Positions 21,893-34,609 of a stretch of 64,000 nucleotides of DNA are shown here, piece after piece (the first letter of the stretch is position 1; the number at the start of each line of letters is the position of its first letter). This DNA comes from Ryuthela nishihirai (taxonomy: Eukaryota > Arthropoda > Arachnida > Araneae > Heptathelidae). The position numbers and the translations under genes were made by a program. Where the stretch lies: NCBI GenBank assembly GCA_038380435.1, contig JAWZYU010000007.1, positions 20,067,001 to 20,131,000 of the forward strand, read 5' to 3'. The notes beneath the pieces are model-generated. The model ran no database searches and had not been told where the DNA came from. It saw only the letters and a program-made list of their open reading frames with translations.

Positions 21893-22269
21893 GGGGTGGC
21901 TCAGTCGGTAGCGCGCCAGGCTCGTAATCTGCAGTTCCCAGGTTCGAGTCCCAGCTGGGTCAGCGTTGAGATTTATCTCCGCAAATTTCCCCCGCCCTGT
22001 CCACGATCCGTAGGGGACACCGATGGGCTTGAAAAGGCCGCCGTCCGTCGGATGGGACTTTAAGCCGTGACCCCGTGAGAGAAAGAGTCATACCCTGTGC
22101 ACGTTAAAGAACACAGTGGATGGCCTTGACGGGAGACTATCATCTGTTTCCCAACAGCTGTTCAAGTAGGTTCCCTCCCCCATCCTTCTCTGAGACATTG
22201 GTGTCAATGTGACCTGGCTATTTAGCCCATGGTGTGCAAAAAAGTGCCGCTCAGAGGTAAAACAACCTA
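21893..22269 (+). repeat. SINE family A, full-length copy with 12-bp target duplication
   Basis: ACGCCTTTCAAT occurs at 21881-21892 and 22270-22281, giving a 377-bp unit. Head, body and tail follow the copy at 13603. Confidence 0.95.
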
Positions 22270-22281
22270 ACGCCTTTCAAT

Positions 22282-23059
22282 TCACAGAATAAAAGTATTC
22301 CAGTACTTGTGGTTATATAAAGTATATCCTTAAAAACAACACCAGTGTAATGAATTGCTAAATAACAATAAATTCAGAACTCATTTAAATATTTTGTTTT
22401 CTTTTTTCCATATGACCACAAAATATTCAGCAACTTAAACAGTGTTCTCTTCGATTTTCGTTTCGTTTGGGTTAGCTTTTTGGGTTATAAAAGCTTTCGC
22501 AAATCAAATGTTATGTTTTTTTTTTTATTTTCGCAGCAAAGTGTCTTTTTTTTTTCTGCAATGTGAGCTGAACTCCCTTTTTTCCATTTCAATTTCAGTG
22601 GCGAGATATTTTGTTTTATTTTCGAGCAGTGAAAGCAAACAATATCAATAAAAAACGTATTTGGCACAACTTGATAACAGGCGAGTTTCCATTGTTTCGA
22701 AAAGTGGGAAACGTTGATCCTAAAGTCATTGTAGAAAAATCGCATAGTCAGGCCTCACTAAAAAGAAAAAAAGCAAGTGTTATGCCAACCGCTATTGGCA
22801 TTTCCTTTTTTTTTTTCTCACAGTTAGGATTTTATTTTCCACAAACAGAAGTGAATCTGCTTTCTTTTGCTCAATTTCAGGGACGAGTTCCACTTTTTTC
22901 AAGACTAAGAAAAAAATACAGCCAACTCTCGATTATCCGGAGGCGAATCAACCGTTTCCGAATTAACTATGGTAATCAGTATATAGTTTGGGTTGTTATT
23001 TATGACATTCGCTTTAGCTTGGAATATGGTTAAACATTAAAGCTAATTAGATCATGGAA
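22282..23059. other. AT-rich stretch with early degenerate units
   Basis: No gene is seen. Isolated units related to the following minisatellite appear (GTATTTGGCACAACTTGAT at about 22658, TTGATCCTAAAGTCATTG at about 22713). The 140-codon ORF at 22611-23033 crosses these and has no family motif. Confidence 0.5.
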
Positions 23060-23204
23060 GAAAATAATTGTTGACATCAACGATAAATGTGTTTCTAAAT
23101 AGGGGATACAATTTTAACTTAATAAGTTTACATTGAATCCGATTTAATTGCGATTTTGGTTTAACAGCCACTTCCTTCCCCTTCATTACCCTGGTTAATA
23201 TAGT

Positions 23205-23585
23205 CAAATAGTGACAAAAACCATATTTCGCACAACGTGATCCTTCGTCAAATGCCAACAAAAGCATATTTCGCACAACTTGATCCTGTAGTCAAATTCT
23301 AATAAAATTCATATTTGGTACAACTTGATCCTCTACTCAACTACTGATATAAAAACCATATTTGGCGAACTTTATCCTAAAGCTAAGCAAAAAAAAAATA
23401 GATTTTGCACAACGTGGGCTAAAGCCAAGTAATAAAAATATTTTGTCACGCTTGATCCTAAAGCTAAATAAAAACATAATTCACACAACCCGATCCTAAA
23501 GTCAAAAACACATTCCCAACGTTATGATCCTAAAGCCAAATAAAGATTAAAGCATATTTCGCACAACTTTAATCCTAAAATTATC
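23205..23585. repeat. Minisatellite, core CATATTTCGCACAACTTGAT
   Basis: About eight degenerate units of roughly 40-55 bp, each with a CATATTTCGCACAAC core, a GATCCTAAAG block and an A-rich spacer. Units vary in length, so the array is old. Confidence 0.85.
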
Positions 23586-24183
23586 TCTAATTTGAACCCT
23601 CCCTCTCAGATCATTGTGGTGCCCCAAATCTTCAAATTCTTCCAGATCATTGTATTCCTCCGTGCAACGTTTCTCACACGAAGAGCAGATTACGAAGAAA
23701 ATTCTTCATCCCAAATATTTTATCGGATCTCGTTAGATCGATAGGCGTCCATAATGCTATGTGCCAATATAGCGCGAAATGCATAAGTCAGCTTTAGAAA
23801 TCCCCGCGAGAGAGTGTATGGATTAGAAAGACGCCAAGAATGTGAGGACATCGCACAGACAATATAGCTCCCTCGAAGGAGGTCATTTATTGACAGGGGA
23901 TGGAGCCATTGCAACGAGGAAACATGAGGCAGGAAATGCCGATAGCGAATGCATGGTACTTGTCTTGCTAAGGTATTTGCTAAGCTCTAAGTGAATTAAA
24001 CAGAGCATTGTTTAGCTATTCCATATTTTATAACACGAGAAAATAAAAAAAATGTATTTAAATAAGGTTGCAATTTATTGCCATTCACAATTTATTACTG
24101 TTTTTGGTATGCATTATTTGTTCAAGATTTTAGTTTTAGTGATGGTTTATGTTATTAAAAATATTGCGATGCTGTCGTGTTAT
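23586..24183. other. Spacer without a gene
   Basis: No conserved feature is seen. Confidence 0.5.
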
Positions 24184-24524
24184 GTGGTCATTTAGCCCGC
24201 TATGTACAAAAAAGTGCCGTTGGGTTGTTTTATCTCTGAACGGCACTTTTTTCACACAATGGGCCAGGTTACAAAGACCTCGAGGGCCCAGAGAAGGTTG
24301 AGGGAGAGCACCCAGTAGACAGCTGTTAGGCAACAGAAGGTAGTATCTTGTTCAATTTCTTTAACGTGCACAGAGTATGGCCCTCCAGCACACGAGGATA
24401 CGGTTCAACGTTCCATCTGACTGAAGGCGGCCTTTCCAAGTCCACCGGACTATATGGCCCTCTAGCACACGAGGATACGGTTCAACGTTCCACAAGACTG
24501 AAGGCTGCCTTTCCAAGTCAGTTT
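24184..24524 (-). repeat. SINE family A copy with internal duplication, preceded by an inverted scrap
   Basis: A plus-strand tail scrap (24184-24218, TTTAGCCCGCTATGTAC) abuts a minus-strand copy starting TTGGGTTGTTTTATC. Within the copy, a segment of about 85 bp with ACGAGGATACGGTTCAACGT is present twice (about 24381 and 24468). Confidence 0.75.
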
Positions 24525-24529
24525 CGCTA

Positions 24530-24791
24530 TATTTTTTTTAGAAATTAGTGATCTGGCAACCTTCGTGTACCGGTACACGAAGGTTGCCAGATCACTAATT
24601 CTAAAAAAATTGTTGCCACATATTTTTTCTGAATTCTGTAATCAACCATAGTGTTCGGATATTTTTTGAGCGACTGCAGTACTGTACACGAAGGTTGCCA
24701 GATCACTAATTCTAAAAAAAAAGTTGCCAGATATTTTTTCTGAATTCTGTAATCAACTATAATGTTCGGATATTTTTTGAGCGACTGTACT
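24530..24791. mobile_element. Cluster of foldback MITE pieces related to the 6548-6761 MITE
   Basis: Two partial units end in TTTTTTGAGCGACTG (about 24663-24677 and 24771-24788). They share the blocks CACGAAGGTTGCCAGATCAC and TTCTGAATTCTGTAATCAAC with the MITE at 6.5 kb. The left part contains a perfect 58-bp palindrome (24543-24600) with no spacer. Confidence 0.85.
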
Positions 24792-25284
24792 TTGGTTAAG
24801 CACTGAACTCTGAGCAGTTTCACGGTGTTGTTTCTTAATATTTATTTTTCATTTTATTTACAAGTGAATTTCGTTAATCTTTATTTTTTCAGGATCTTTT
24901 TTATTGTTTGTGTCTCTGTGCTTAAATTTTATGGGTTACAATTAATCATTTGGGTGTCTTGGGGTTGGGGTCCGTACCCTATCTCATTGCCATACCTCAT
25001 ATTACATCTATCTATCTTCAACATCTCATAGAATAAGTCCCGTCAGACCCGGATTTCACCTACCATAGATATTTCAGGAGCGCTTCAACTGCGCAAACCT
25101 GGGGTTTTCAGTACACTTTGGAAAAAGCCTAACTCACTTCAAATACTTCCATAAACTCAACCTTTAAAACCAAATATGTGTGTACATGGAAAATAATTGT
25201 TTTACAGAAGGCAATGACAACTTTAAATTTCCATCTAAGTAAACCATCTACACATATGAAACGGTTTGCTGAAAATATATTTCC
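24792..25284. other. Spacer without a gene
   Basis: No conserved feature is seen. Confidence 0.5.
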
Positions 25285-25700
25285 TCCCCCCCCACGTGAT
25301 TGGGATTCGAACCAACATCTCCCACTAACCTGACAGGCGGGATAACCATTACACTATCACTGGCTAACCTTTATAAGAATTCAAATGACATAGACTTACC
25401 CCACATATTATATGATTCCCTCGTAGCGCCATCTATGTTGGGAAACGGACAAACAATTTGCTTCATGTGATGTAATTTAATAGTTGTCACTCACGCTCGT
25501 GGCGTTAAATCAAAAACTCAGTAGTAAAGTATAACAGGAGATGTCCTGTAAACAAGGGATTCACGAAACAATAAGCTGAAAAAAAAAAGTTTTTCCGTGA
25601 GTGGGATTCGAACTCACCTCTCCCAGTACAATGCCAGGCGTGACTCCACGGGAGAATCAAATAATATGAGTGAAGTTTATAAGTCATATTAACTGTTGAA
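25285..25700 (-). repeat. SINE family C composite: two tRNA-Asp-like heads with linker
   Basis: On the minus strand it reads: a tRNA-like head with B box GTTCGAATCCCACTC (ending near 25597), a core with TTTTCAGCTTATTGTTTCG (to about 25520), a linker containing AACGCCACGAGCGTGAGTG and AGATGGCGCTACGAGG, then a second head at 25296-25367. The second head carries A box TAGTGTAATGGTTATC, anticodon-loop-like CCTGTCAGG and B box GGTTCGAATCCC. The second head is close to a tRNA-Asp, but its stems are imperfect. The same module order recurs at 38372-38816. Confidence 0.8.
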
Positions 25701-25702
25701 AA

Positions 25703-25860
25703 GGTTAGCCAGTGATAGTGTAGTGGCTATCACGCTTAGCATGTTACTGGGAGACGTGTGTTCGAATTCCACTCACGGCAAAACCAGTTTGTTTTCGGCT
25801 AGCTATTTCATGAGTCCCATGTCTACAGGAAATCTGTGATACTTTACTACTGTATTACCT
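25703..25860 (+). repeat. SINE family C head and core, inverted relative to its neighbour
   Basis: The plus-strand head (GATAGTGTAGTGGCTATC, B box GTTCGAATTCCACTC) is followed by a core TTTTCGGCTAGCTATTTCAT and GTACTTTACTACTG-like end. It lies head to head with the minus-strand composite, giving an inverted arrangement also seen at 38.7 kb. Confidence 0.8.
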
Positions 25861-27108
25861 ACACGAAATTTATCTTATAATATTAACCTTCCTACTTTTT
25901 CATTTGGAAATAATAGTCAGCTGTTCCTCAATGGTTGTATTGTTTGTGAACGCAGTAGTAAAAATATGCTGTTCAAAGTAAACACTTATTGTACTCGCTA
26001 GAGACTCAACTGCTCGCTCGGAAATCACCTTCACACGGAATATAATTCTTCAAACTTCATGTCGCTTCCGTTTCCCCAAAGTATCCTTTCTCGAATGTTC
26101 TCAAACAATCTGGAAAATTCCAGAATGGCGCACATCGAGTCATTGTTACTGTGGAGTTCAGCACAACTACGTTGAAAAGTTTCGCTATTGATTTCTTAAA
26201 TCTCTTGGTTGCAGCTGTATAATTAGAACCCTACGCGGATAACAAAAGTTCTATCCACATCCCAAAGGTTTAATCGCATCCGCATCAGCAAAACTTTATC
26301 TGCATCCATGTATATCACTACTTAATAATCTTCGAGATCTTACAACTGTTTGAGTTCTGATGTACAGTACGTTTTGCGAGTAAGATAAATCAGTTTAATG
26401 GTTTAGTGGTTTAGTAATGAGCCTGTATTTCAGGATAACTAGCGTTACGAAATATTTAATAAAAATTACATTACACATAGCAATATTGCAAATTCTTCTA
26501 AGTAAATTTTGATTTTTTTAAATACACTTATCCGCGATTATGGAAAGACATTCCTTTTCATTAACTAGTTCTTCTCCTCCACATTTCACGCTGTCAATTT
26601 CGCAGTCTCCACGACTGAAATTTTCCGTATTTAATTGCAGTTTTCATCGTAATCACTTCTTTCACAAAAATAGCTTTCCTTTTTTTATTAATTTGTGACT
26701 TTATTCCAATGTATTTTTTCTGTTCAAAGTGATTGTAACAATTGAATTTTCAAATTAACTTTTTTTCGTTACCTAAAGTAATTTTTATTAATGTCAGCCA
26801 TCAATAATGGGGTAATATTTCTCCATGTTCCTACAGTTTTTATCCAAGTTAACAGCAATCTGTGCCGCGGTTTTATCCGCTATCCACAGAGCTTTTTGAA
26901 TGCAGATATCCACTCGGCATTCCACATCGCTCTATTTTGTAATGACGTCGCTTTACTGTGCATTGATTTTCACCATCAAGGTGTGTAAAATTCAAAACCT
27001 GGACAATGGATTAAAGTCAAGACTATCTTGATGGTCTAAGACCGTGGTAGCTACTTTGATGACGTACCACGCATGGAGGGAATTATTTTATAAATTTAGC
27101 TATAATAT
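25861..27108. other. 1.2 kb without a recognised gene
   Basis: AT-rich, with no conserved coding block. A weak CATCAAGGTG / ATCTTGATGG inverted match occurs near 26975-27030. Confidence 0.5.
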
Positions 27109-27308
27109 CCGTGGCCGAGTGGTTAGCACGCTTGGCTATTGATCTAAGGGACCTGGGTTCGAGCCCCGGATTAGGCATGAATGTGTGTGTCGTTTTTCTG
27201 CTGAGGTCCTGCCATCCTCTCATATCTCCTACTATGGTATATAAACTGACAGGCTCCTGTCAGACCTCTGTGGAAAGCAGCTGCTTGAGGGGGTATTTAT
27301 TTATTATA
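27109..27308 (+). repeat. SINE family B copy
   Basis: The head (CCGTGGCCGAGTGGTTAGCA), B box (GGGTTCGAGCCCCGG), body and 3' end (AGCTGCTTGAGGGGGTATTT) are well preserved. Confidence 0.92.
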
Positions 27309-28308
27309 TTACAGCAGGTAGTTTCTACATAAAATAAATAAATCAATAATATATTAAATTTATTACTCTTATAGAAATAGTATAAAATTTAAATTGTAAA
27401 ACTCTTAAGTGAATCTATATTTAATTATTATTACATTAATTATTATAAATAATTGTTTTATTTATTGTTAGGTACTGTATATCATAAAGCATCTTGCAAT
27501 AATATTATATTAACTTATATAAAAAATTTCCCCACTAAGTAATATTATCAAATTCGCCGTCGTGGTCTCCATTATTAAGATAGCCTTAATACATGGAATA
27601 AGTCGCGTTTTATGCGTAGAATAAGCTAAATATCCAGGTCATAAGGACTCCAAAGAATAGCTGGCTATTACGATTTACATCTAGAGACTAGTGAGTTTTG
27701 AATCACTAGACATTCCTCATTAGCATTTACTTATAATATTTCATTTACTCTTATGTAACTCTACCTGGTATATTGTCTAGCGTACCTGATTACTAAGACT
27801 AGCATGTCCTTGTGTAAGTGTTTGTATGTTGATGAAAAACCAGAACAGTCCTAATATATGCTTCTAGTTTATCTCCGTCTTATGTGTAGAAGTACCTTCT
27901 TCCTTAAAAAAAAGTGCAAAGCATTTTGGAGAGGACCTGATCTCATTTCAGTGGATGGGGAGCAAGGGCCATACTCTCCGCCCGCCTGAAAATGGTAGTA
28001 ATCGGAATGGAAGCAAAAAATGTTAAACGTATTTTTATTGTAGAAAATTTCCAATTATTTTTTACCATACCACCAACTTTTTTTTCCCTGACAGATCCGT
28101 TCCGTTTCTTTCCCAGATACAAATCTCTTTTAAACTATTATTAATGATTTTTCAACCAATCTACAGGTAATAATCAATAAAACTTATGGCTAAAACAAAA
28201 ACACACAAGGAACAACTATGTAAGAATACCCAATTTTTTTTTATTCGGAATAGAAAAATTTAAATAGTAATTGGAAAATCGCATATTGAAAAGATAGTCC
28301 AATGCTGG
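27309..28308. other. 1 kb without a gene
   Basis: Very AT-rich. A scrap at 27625-27660 (GCTAAATATCCAGGTCATAA) resembles the reversed SINE A tail. Confidence 0.5.
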
Positions 28309-28713
28309 TAAGTTGTTTTACCTCTGAGCGGCAACTTTTTGTGTGCACACAACGGGTTAATTAATAGCCATGTCACAAAACCCCGAGAGATTTGAGAACG
28401 TTGAGAAGATAATCCACTGAACAGCTGATAGAAGACAGATGGATGCCTCCCGTCAAGGAAACATCCATAGTGTTCTTTAACGTGCACGGGGTATAGCTCT
28501 CTGGCACACGAGACCACGCTTTAACATACCATCTGACGAACGGCGCCTTTACCAAACCCATCGGTGTCTCCTTTCTGACCGAGGGCAGGATGGGGTTAGC
28601 GACAAACTTTTTCTGGTGTTAGCGGAGATAAATCTCTACGCTAACACAGTTGGATTCAAAGCTGTTAACATCAGATTAGGAACTTGGTGCTCTATAACTG
28701 AGCCAACTTCCAC
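28309..28713 (-). repeat. SINE family A copy, nearly full length
   Basis: Reversed tail (AAGTTGTTTTACCTCTGAGC), body and a diverged head (CTATAACTGAGCCAACTTCC) are present. A plus-strand body scrap follows at about 28728-28805 (GGCAGGAGTGCCATATCCTG). Confidence 0.82.
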
Positions 28714-28805
28714 TACATTTAAGGCATGACGCCATGGGCAGGAGTGCCATATCCTGTGCACGTTAAGAGCAAGCTGGATATCCTTGAATAGAGCCTTCTA
28801 CCTGT

Positions 28806-30926
28806 GTGTTAATACGTAGTTTATCAGTGATTATCTTCTCCTACCTAGTTGCAACAGCTAAGTTCCTTATAATATACTTAATACTACTTAATAATATTAT
28901 TGCTTAGTGACTAACAATATCCTTATCAAAATTTCGAGCTCAACAGATCTATTATTGATCTCTTGTCTAAAAGAATTGACCTTTTCCCATCTAGCATTCC
29001 TGTAAATCATGTGTTCGTCTTAGTAAGCGCACCATTGACTTCCTTTATCGGATAAAAGAAGAAAAAAAAACTGAGCAATTTCTTGGATTGTTCAGACAAG
29101 AAGACAAGACTTTGAAGACATGTCCAATATGTTTGAAAGGTATCGAAGGCTTCAATGGTATTCCACGAGGGTCGGGAATGTGGTGAACATGCAGAAAAAC
29201 GATCCTCTGGAAGCATACTTCCAATATTGAACCATTGAACCAACTACCACGTTACGATTGGCAAAGAAGCAGAAGTAAAACGTGTCGCTTCTTTAAGATT
29301 ATTCTGAGGTTCTGTATCCATTAGAAACTGTAATGGAATTTTTATATCTTTCTTCGTTTTAATCCATCAATGTCACACACATAGTTTTTTTATTCTTTTA
29401 TTATATTTCTTTACTTGTTTTTTTTTTCACTTTAATGCGACTGATATTCAATTTGAAGTTTGAAAGAAAAAAATTAACATTCGTTCGATTTTTTTCTTTC
29501 CTCATCCTTTAATTTTTTTCCCTCGATAGTTTTCCGCTGGTGGCGAATCTGATGTATTGATAAATATAAATACCAAAAGGGAATAAATAGTTGACGGGGA
29601 AATCAAAACATGTGGAAGTGGTGGAGATGCAAAATAATAAAAACGCGAATAAAAAAAAAATCTCGGCTCTGACAGTGACTGAAATATGTCGTCATTTTTT
29701 TTCTTATCGAAGAATATTACAATTGCTTTTTTCCCGCAATGTATGCCGATTGTGTTTAAAGCGACGTTTTGTGAATAATTTCCATCGTTTTGGTTCCGTT
29801 ATTTTGCTATTTATTCAGATTTGTCCGACACACTGAATAAATATGGCACCATCTTCTCCCATCGGGAGAAAAAAGGAAACTGCGCGGAAAACGGCGTTTT
29901 AATTCTTCTTTGAAAAGCATGCAAATATGATTTCCATTCTGTTTGTGGGAATTTTTTCCTTAAGGAAAGGGAATTTCATATTAGTTTCTCCCTTTCGATA
30001 TTTCTCGTATTTTTTGTTTGAGATTTGTTATCTTAAAACATTCTTGCTGTACTTAAATTTATTTTTAACAAGCTGATTTGCTAACGAAAGGAAACATACG
30101 TTTGCATTCACTTAAAAAAATGTGACGTATAGAATATTAATTAAAATATTTAAATATTTTATTTAAATAAATTACTGGTAGTTTTAGAAATGTGATCTTA
30201 ATAACAGCCACAGAAAATTCTGTAAAACCTGATACTTTATAAATCCGAATTATTTAATATCTAACACGTTATACAATAACATAACATCATTTTACAATAC
30301 GGAAATATCAAGAAAGCAATCCTCCTATGGCATTTAAGAATTTTTCCCTTTCACAACTACGAAACTTTCGCGTTTCCGAATGTAAAAAGTAACGTAGGAA
30401 GTTACTGAAGAATTTCACTTGGGCTGTTTTTAAACACAAATTTCTATCCCATGCTTCAACTATGGAAAGTAATTGTCATTTGTTTGCATTTAACAAATTT
30501 AACTTTTATTTGCATTTATAACTACTAACACTATCTTTTAGTTATTATCAAATATTTACAAATGTAAATAAATTCAATTGTTAGTGTTTAATGTTCATCG
30601 GATTGTGCTTCTCCAAAACTGCTCAACCACTATTTTCATTTCATATAAAAGAGCAAACCACATTCAAATCTCTCTAACTTCTCAAATAGCATTTACAGGA
30701 AAATGACACTGAAGATAAATTACGAATCTCACTCCTATCTTTATTTAAACAAACTTTTTTCTGGTGTTATTCTTGTTTTGAAGAGTTATCGCAGCTACAT
30801 CATTTAATGGCAGATTTTACTGTTATGCTCCTACTGTACTTTGAATATAAATTGATGAATACTTCAGGAATCGTTACTTAAAGTGTTTACTGTACATTTC
30901 TAATAATCTGTTACATGTTTTCAATA
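28806..30926. other. 2.1 kb without a recognised gene
   Basis: AT-rich with long T and A tracts. The 81-codon ORF at 29591-29836 has no motif and is treated as chance. Confidence 0.5.
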
Positions 30927-32151
30927 CACTCACCGGCCACTGAATTAGAAATCTTTATTCAATACCGAATTGGACCACTTTTAGCCCGAATTACAGCACA
31001 TATGTGGTTTGGCATAGATTCCACAAGGTGTTGGAACGCCTTTACATCTCCAGCATACCAGGCGTTCACCAGACAGTCCTTTAACTAGCTCAGATTTGAC
31101 GGAAGAGGACTTTGACCCCGCATCTATTTTTCTAATATGTTCCATACATTCTCAATGATCCGGGCTTTGTGGTGGCCAGGGAAGGTGGTGGAAGTCGCTG
31201 TCATGCTCGCTGAACCACTGCTGAACCCATCTTGCGCGATGGTCAGTAGCATTGTCGTCCATGAAATAGTCGTCATCTTCTGGATAAAAAGTCAACATTG
31301 CAGGTGGGACGTGATCGGAAACAATGTTCAGATTATCCTTGGAACACACCCGACCTTCCAGCAAAATCAGGGGACTCGTTCTGTACGAATAGAACGTGCC
31401 CCACACCATGACACCGCCTCCAGAACCTTGAGTTGTGTTTACAAGCCAAGCTGGATCCATTGCTTCATGGGGCTCCCGTCAAACTCTCCGCCTACTGTCC
31501 GTACAGAACAAGGTGTACCACGACTTGTCGGACCACATGACTTTTTTCTAGTCTTCCAGTGGCCAGTCACAGTGTTCTTTCCACCACTGCAGACGAACTT
31601 TCCAGTTCTTCGCAGAAATCAGTGGTTTCCGTATAGGCATGCGACTGCTAATACAGATCTTCTTCAATTCCCTGCGCATAGTTCGCTGAGATATGGATCG
31701 GAAATAGCCTTCGTTGAATGCTTCGGTCATTTGCTGCACACAGGAAGTCCGGTTTCTCCGTACAAGCCTTCTCAGATGACGGTGATCTCGTTACTGACAG
31801 ATTGTCGTCGTGCCATACTTACGCCTCTTAGACAAGCAATGTGTGTTATTTTTCCACTGATTGAAAACCCGAGATATCCCACCTTTTGTGAAACCAGTCA
31901 GCTCTGCTGTTTTTAAAATCGTCGCTCCAGCCAGACGTGCACCCACAATAAGCCCTTTATAGGACACCGAAAGATCTTTTTGTTTTTCCCATTGTGATCA
32001 ACACTACTAACAATTACTGACGAACAGCAGTCTTAAATAGTTGCCTAGATCACATGGTGATGCACGTGACCACGTATTTTGCATATACGCTTGCGCAAAT
32101 GACGTTTACGTACATTTGCATAAATGTTTCTAATTCAGTGGCCGGTGTTTG
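30927..32151 (-). mobile_element. Tc1-like DNA transposon with both ends, second family
   Basis: Inverted ends share ACCGGCCACTGAATTAGAAA; the left end starts CACTCACCGG and the right end reads CAAACACCGG in reverse complement. TA dinucleotides flank both (30925-30926, 32152-32153). Length is 1225 bp. It differs in end sequence from the element at 5.7 kb. The transposase lies on the minus strand. Confidence 0.9.
30955..31992 (-). pseudogene. Tc1-like transposase pseudogene (minus strand)
   Basis: The start is ATGGGAAAAACAAAAAGATC at 31992, followed within a dozen codons by a stop. Readable pieces in different frames include GLIVGARLAGATILK and the TPE-like QRTMRRELKKICISSRMP (31548-31739). 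The piece 31152-31460 has STEP-type motifs GSGGGVMVWG and DNATDHRARWVQQWF; the latter holds the second catalytic region, where family members usually have QQDNAxxH. HHLPWPPQSPDH precedes IENVWN, carrying the Glu. Stops and frameshifts are frequent. The plus-strand 259-codon ORF over the same bases (31137-31916) is an antisense shadow. Confidence 0.85.
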
Positions 32152-32202
32152 TAGTTCCATTGTGCTTAAGACTAGAACAAGGTTGTTTTTTACCCTATAG
32201 AA

Positions 32203-32559
32203 TTTGGGGCTCATAATCTGCAATCTCCAAGTTCAAGTCCCTCCTGTGCTACATATGAGATTTATCTTCGCCAAATCGGCACCCTTCTTTTGGTAAGAAA
32301 AGGGACATCGATGGGCATTGAACTGCCGCTGTCCGTAGGATGGGACATAAAGACGTGGCACCCTGTGCATTAGAGCCATACTCTGTGCACGTTAAAAAAC
32401 GCTGGATGGCTTTGACGGGAGGATGCCATCTGTCTCCTAGTAGCTGTCCAGTGGGTTCCCTTTCCCACATTTATCTGCACCCACAGGGTCCTTTTGACTT
32501 GGCCATTTAGCCCATTGTATGCAAAAATGTACCGCTCAGAGGTAAAACAATAAAACCCT
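32203..32559 (+). repeat. SINE family A copy, diverged
   Basis: It starts in the tRNA-like head (GGGGCTCATAATCTGCAATC), has a diverged B box (AGTTCAAGTCCC), and ends at GCTCAGAGGTAAAACAATAA. Confidence 0.82.
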
Positions 32560-33289
32560 TATAGTATTCTTATAACTATATGTATTTATTCGATGACATT
32601 GCTGTATTATTATCCTCACATGTATTCTGCTTTCGAATGTCGATAAAACCCACACAATTATCACGTCATATTCACGGATAATAAGTTCGACATAACACCG
32701 GTCTTAACCTTATGCGCATAATTTAACGAGTAACGAATATAAATTATCGTATATGAGCAAATGTTAAGATAGGTCAGCATTATTCTTCTTTATCTTAGCC
32801 CAGCGTACAGTATCACGTTTTACACCTCTGGATTATCAATTACCGCCATCTTTGTAAAGACAAGCCATCAAGACACTTTTACATTGCCTCTGGGTTTTAC
32901 GAGCGTTGTTGCCTTGGCTACGGAAAAGTGTCTTTAACAGATGGCCAAAAGGGCCTTATTAACACTTATATCGACGCAAGTATATGTTCTCTGTTGCGTA
33001 ATTAAAGTGATTTATACGTTGCTGCGCAATTTTTAACATTGACTGAGAGCCAGACATTATTGTCACAGATGAGGAATCAAATTATGAAGAATCTGGTAAG
33101 GATACCTTGGTTAGATCAGTGAGCAGAAATTTTCGTGCAAACCTCCTAGAGTAATTAGGAAGCGATTAGAAATATCTGACCACCTTGTTGACGTACTAAT
33201 GCAGGATGGACGATTTCATCATTTTAACTAACATTTTATCACTTCAAATTGTACCAAGCACAAGTGTAAAACTGTATTTTCAAATCCTT
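32560..33289. other. Spacer without a recognised gene
   Basis: No conserved feature is seen. Confidence 0.45.
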
Positions 33290-34600
33290 AAAATCACCAC
33301 GCACACACACTAAAGAGAAAAGAAACGAACCACAGGCACCACTAAAAATCGTCACTCAAACTACAGAAACTGGACCACTCACAAAGATGAATATTTGGCA
33401 ACTTCACAAAACTAACTTTCGACCACTCACAAAAACTAACAAAACTAAAATTCGGCCACTAATAAAAACTAAGATTAGACTTCACAAAAATAAGATTCGA
33501 GTATTCACAAAAATAAGATTCGACCATTCACAAAAATAAGATTCGACCATTCACAAAAATAAGATTTGAGTATTCACAAAACTAAGATTCGCCCACTCAT
33601 AAAAACTAAGTTTCGATAACTAAGAATTAACCATTCACGAAATTAAGAATCAATCAGTTACAAAAACTAAGATTCGACCATTCCCAAAACTCCAAAACTA
33701 AAATTCAACCGTCACATAATTAATATTCGACCATGCACAAAACTAAGATTCGACCATGCACAAAACTAAGATTCGACCATTCACAAAAATAAGATTCGAG
33801 TATTCACAAAACTAATATTCGACCCCTCATAAAGCTATGATTCAACAACTAAGAATCAACCATTCACGAAACTAAGAATCAATCAGTCACAAAACTAAGA
33901 TTCGATCATTCCCAAAACTAAAATTCAAGCGTCACATAACTAAGATTCGATCATTCCCAAAACTAAAATTCAACCGTCACATAACTAAGATTCGACCATG
34001 CACATAACTAAGATTCGACCATGCACATAACTAAGATTCGACCATGCACATAACTAAGATTCGACCATGCACATAACTAAGATTCGACCATGCACATAAC
34101 TGAGATTCGACCATTCACAAATAAAAAAAAAAAGATTCGAGTATTCATAAAACTAAGATTCGACCACTCATAAATTAAGATTTAACAACTAAGATTCAAC
34201 CATTCACGAAACTAAGAATCGATCAGTCAAAAAACTAAAATTCGACCAGTCACAAAACTAAAATTCAACCGTCACGTAATAAGATTCGACCACGCAAAAA
34301 AAAAACTAGATTCAACCAGACACAAAACTAAGATATGACTACGCACAAAACTAAGATTCGACCATTCACAAACACAAGATTCGACAAGTAACAAACACAA
34401 GATTCGACAAGTCACAAACACAAGATTCGACAAGTCACAAAATTAAGATTCGACCATGCGCAGAGATAGAATCCGACCACTCACGCCACTGAAATTTGTC
34501 ATCAACCCAAAACTTACCCTAAGCAATTACTAAAATTCGACCATACTGGTAAATTTGGACCATTGGCGTGATTAAAATCCGACTACACGAAAAGCTAAAT
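33290..34600 (+). repeat. Minisatellite, core ACTAAGATTCGACCATTCAC
   Basis: More than 40 degenerate units of about 20-25 bp run through this interval. A clean block of the variant CATGCACATAACTAAGATTC lies at about 33995-34095. Stretches around 33500-33660 and 33780-33900 repeat the same order of variant units, so blocks of units were duplicated together. Confidence 0.93.
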
Positions 34601-34609
34601 TTCGACCAA

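Noticed and set aside
21894..21965. Possible functional tRNA gene (A and B boxes present)
   Set aside because: The same head occurs in many copies, always fused to the SINE A body; the stems do not pair as a mature tRNA would.
22611..23033. 140-codon plus-strand ORF
   Set aside because: It crosses decayed minisatellite units and T tracts, with no domain.
31137..31916. 259-codon plus-strand ORF
   Set aside because: It lies antisense to the Tc1-like transposase pseudogene on the minus strand, which has clear family motifs; the plus-strand product has none.
33290..34600. Possible CRISPR-like array
   Set aside because: The units are adjacent and degenerate with no unique spacers of constant length, and the DNA is eukaryotic; it is a minisatellite.
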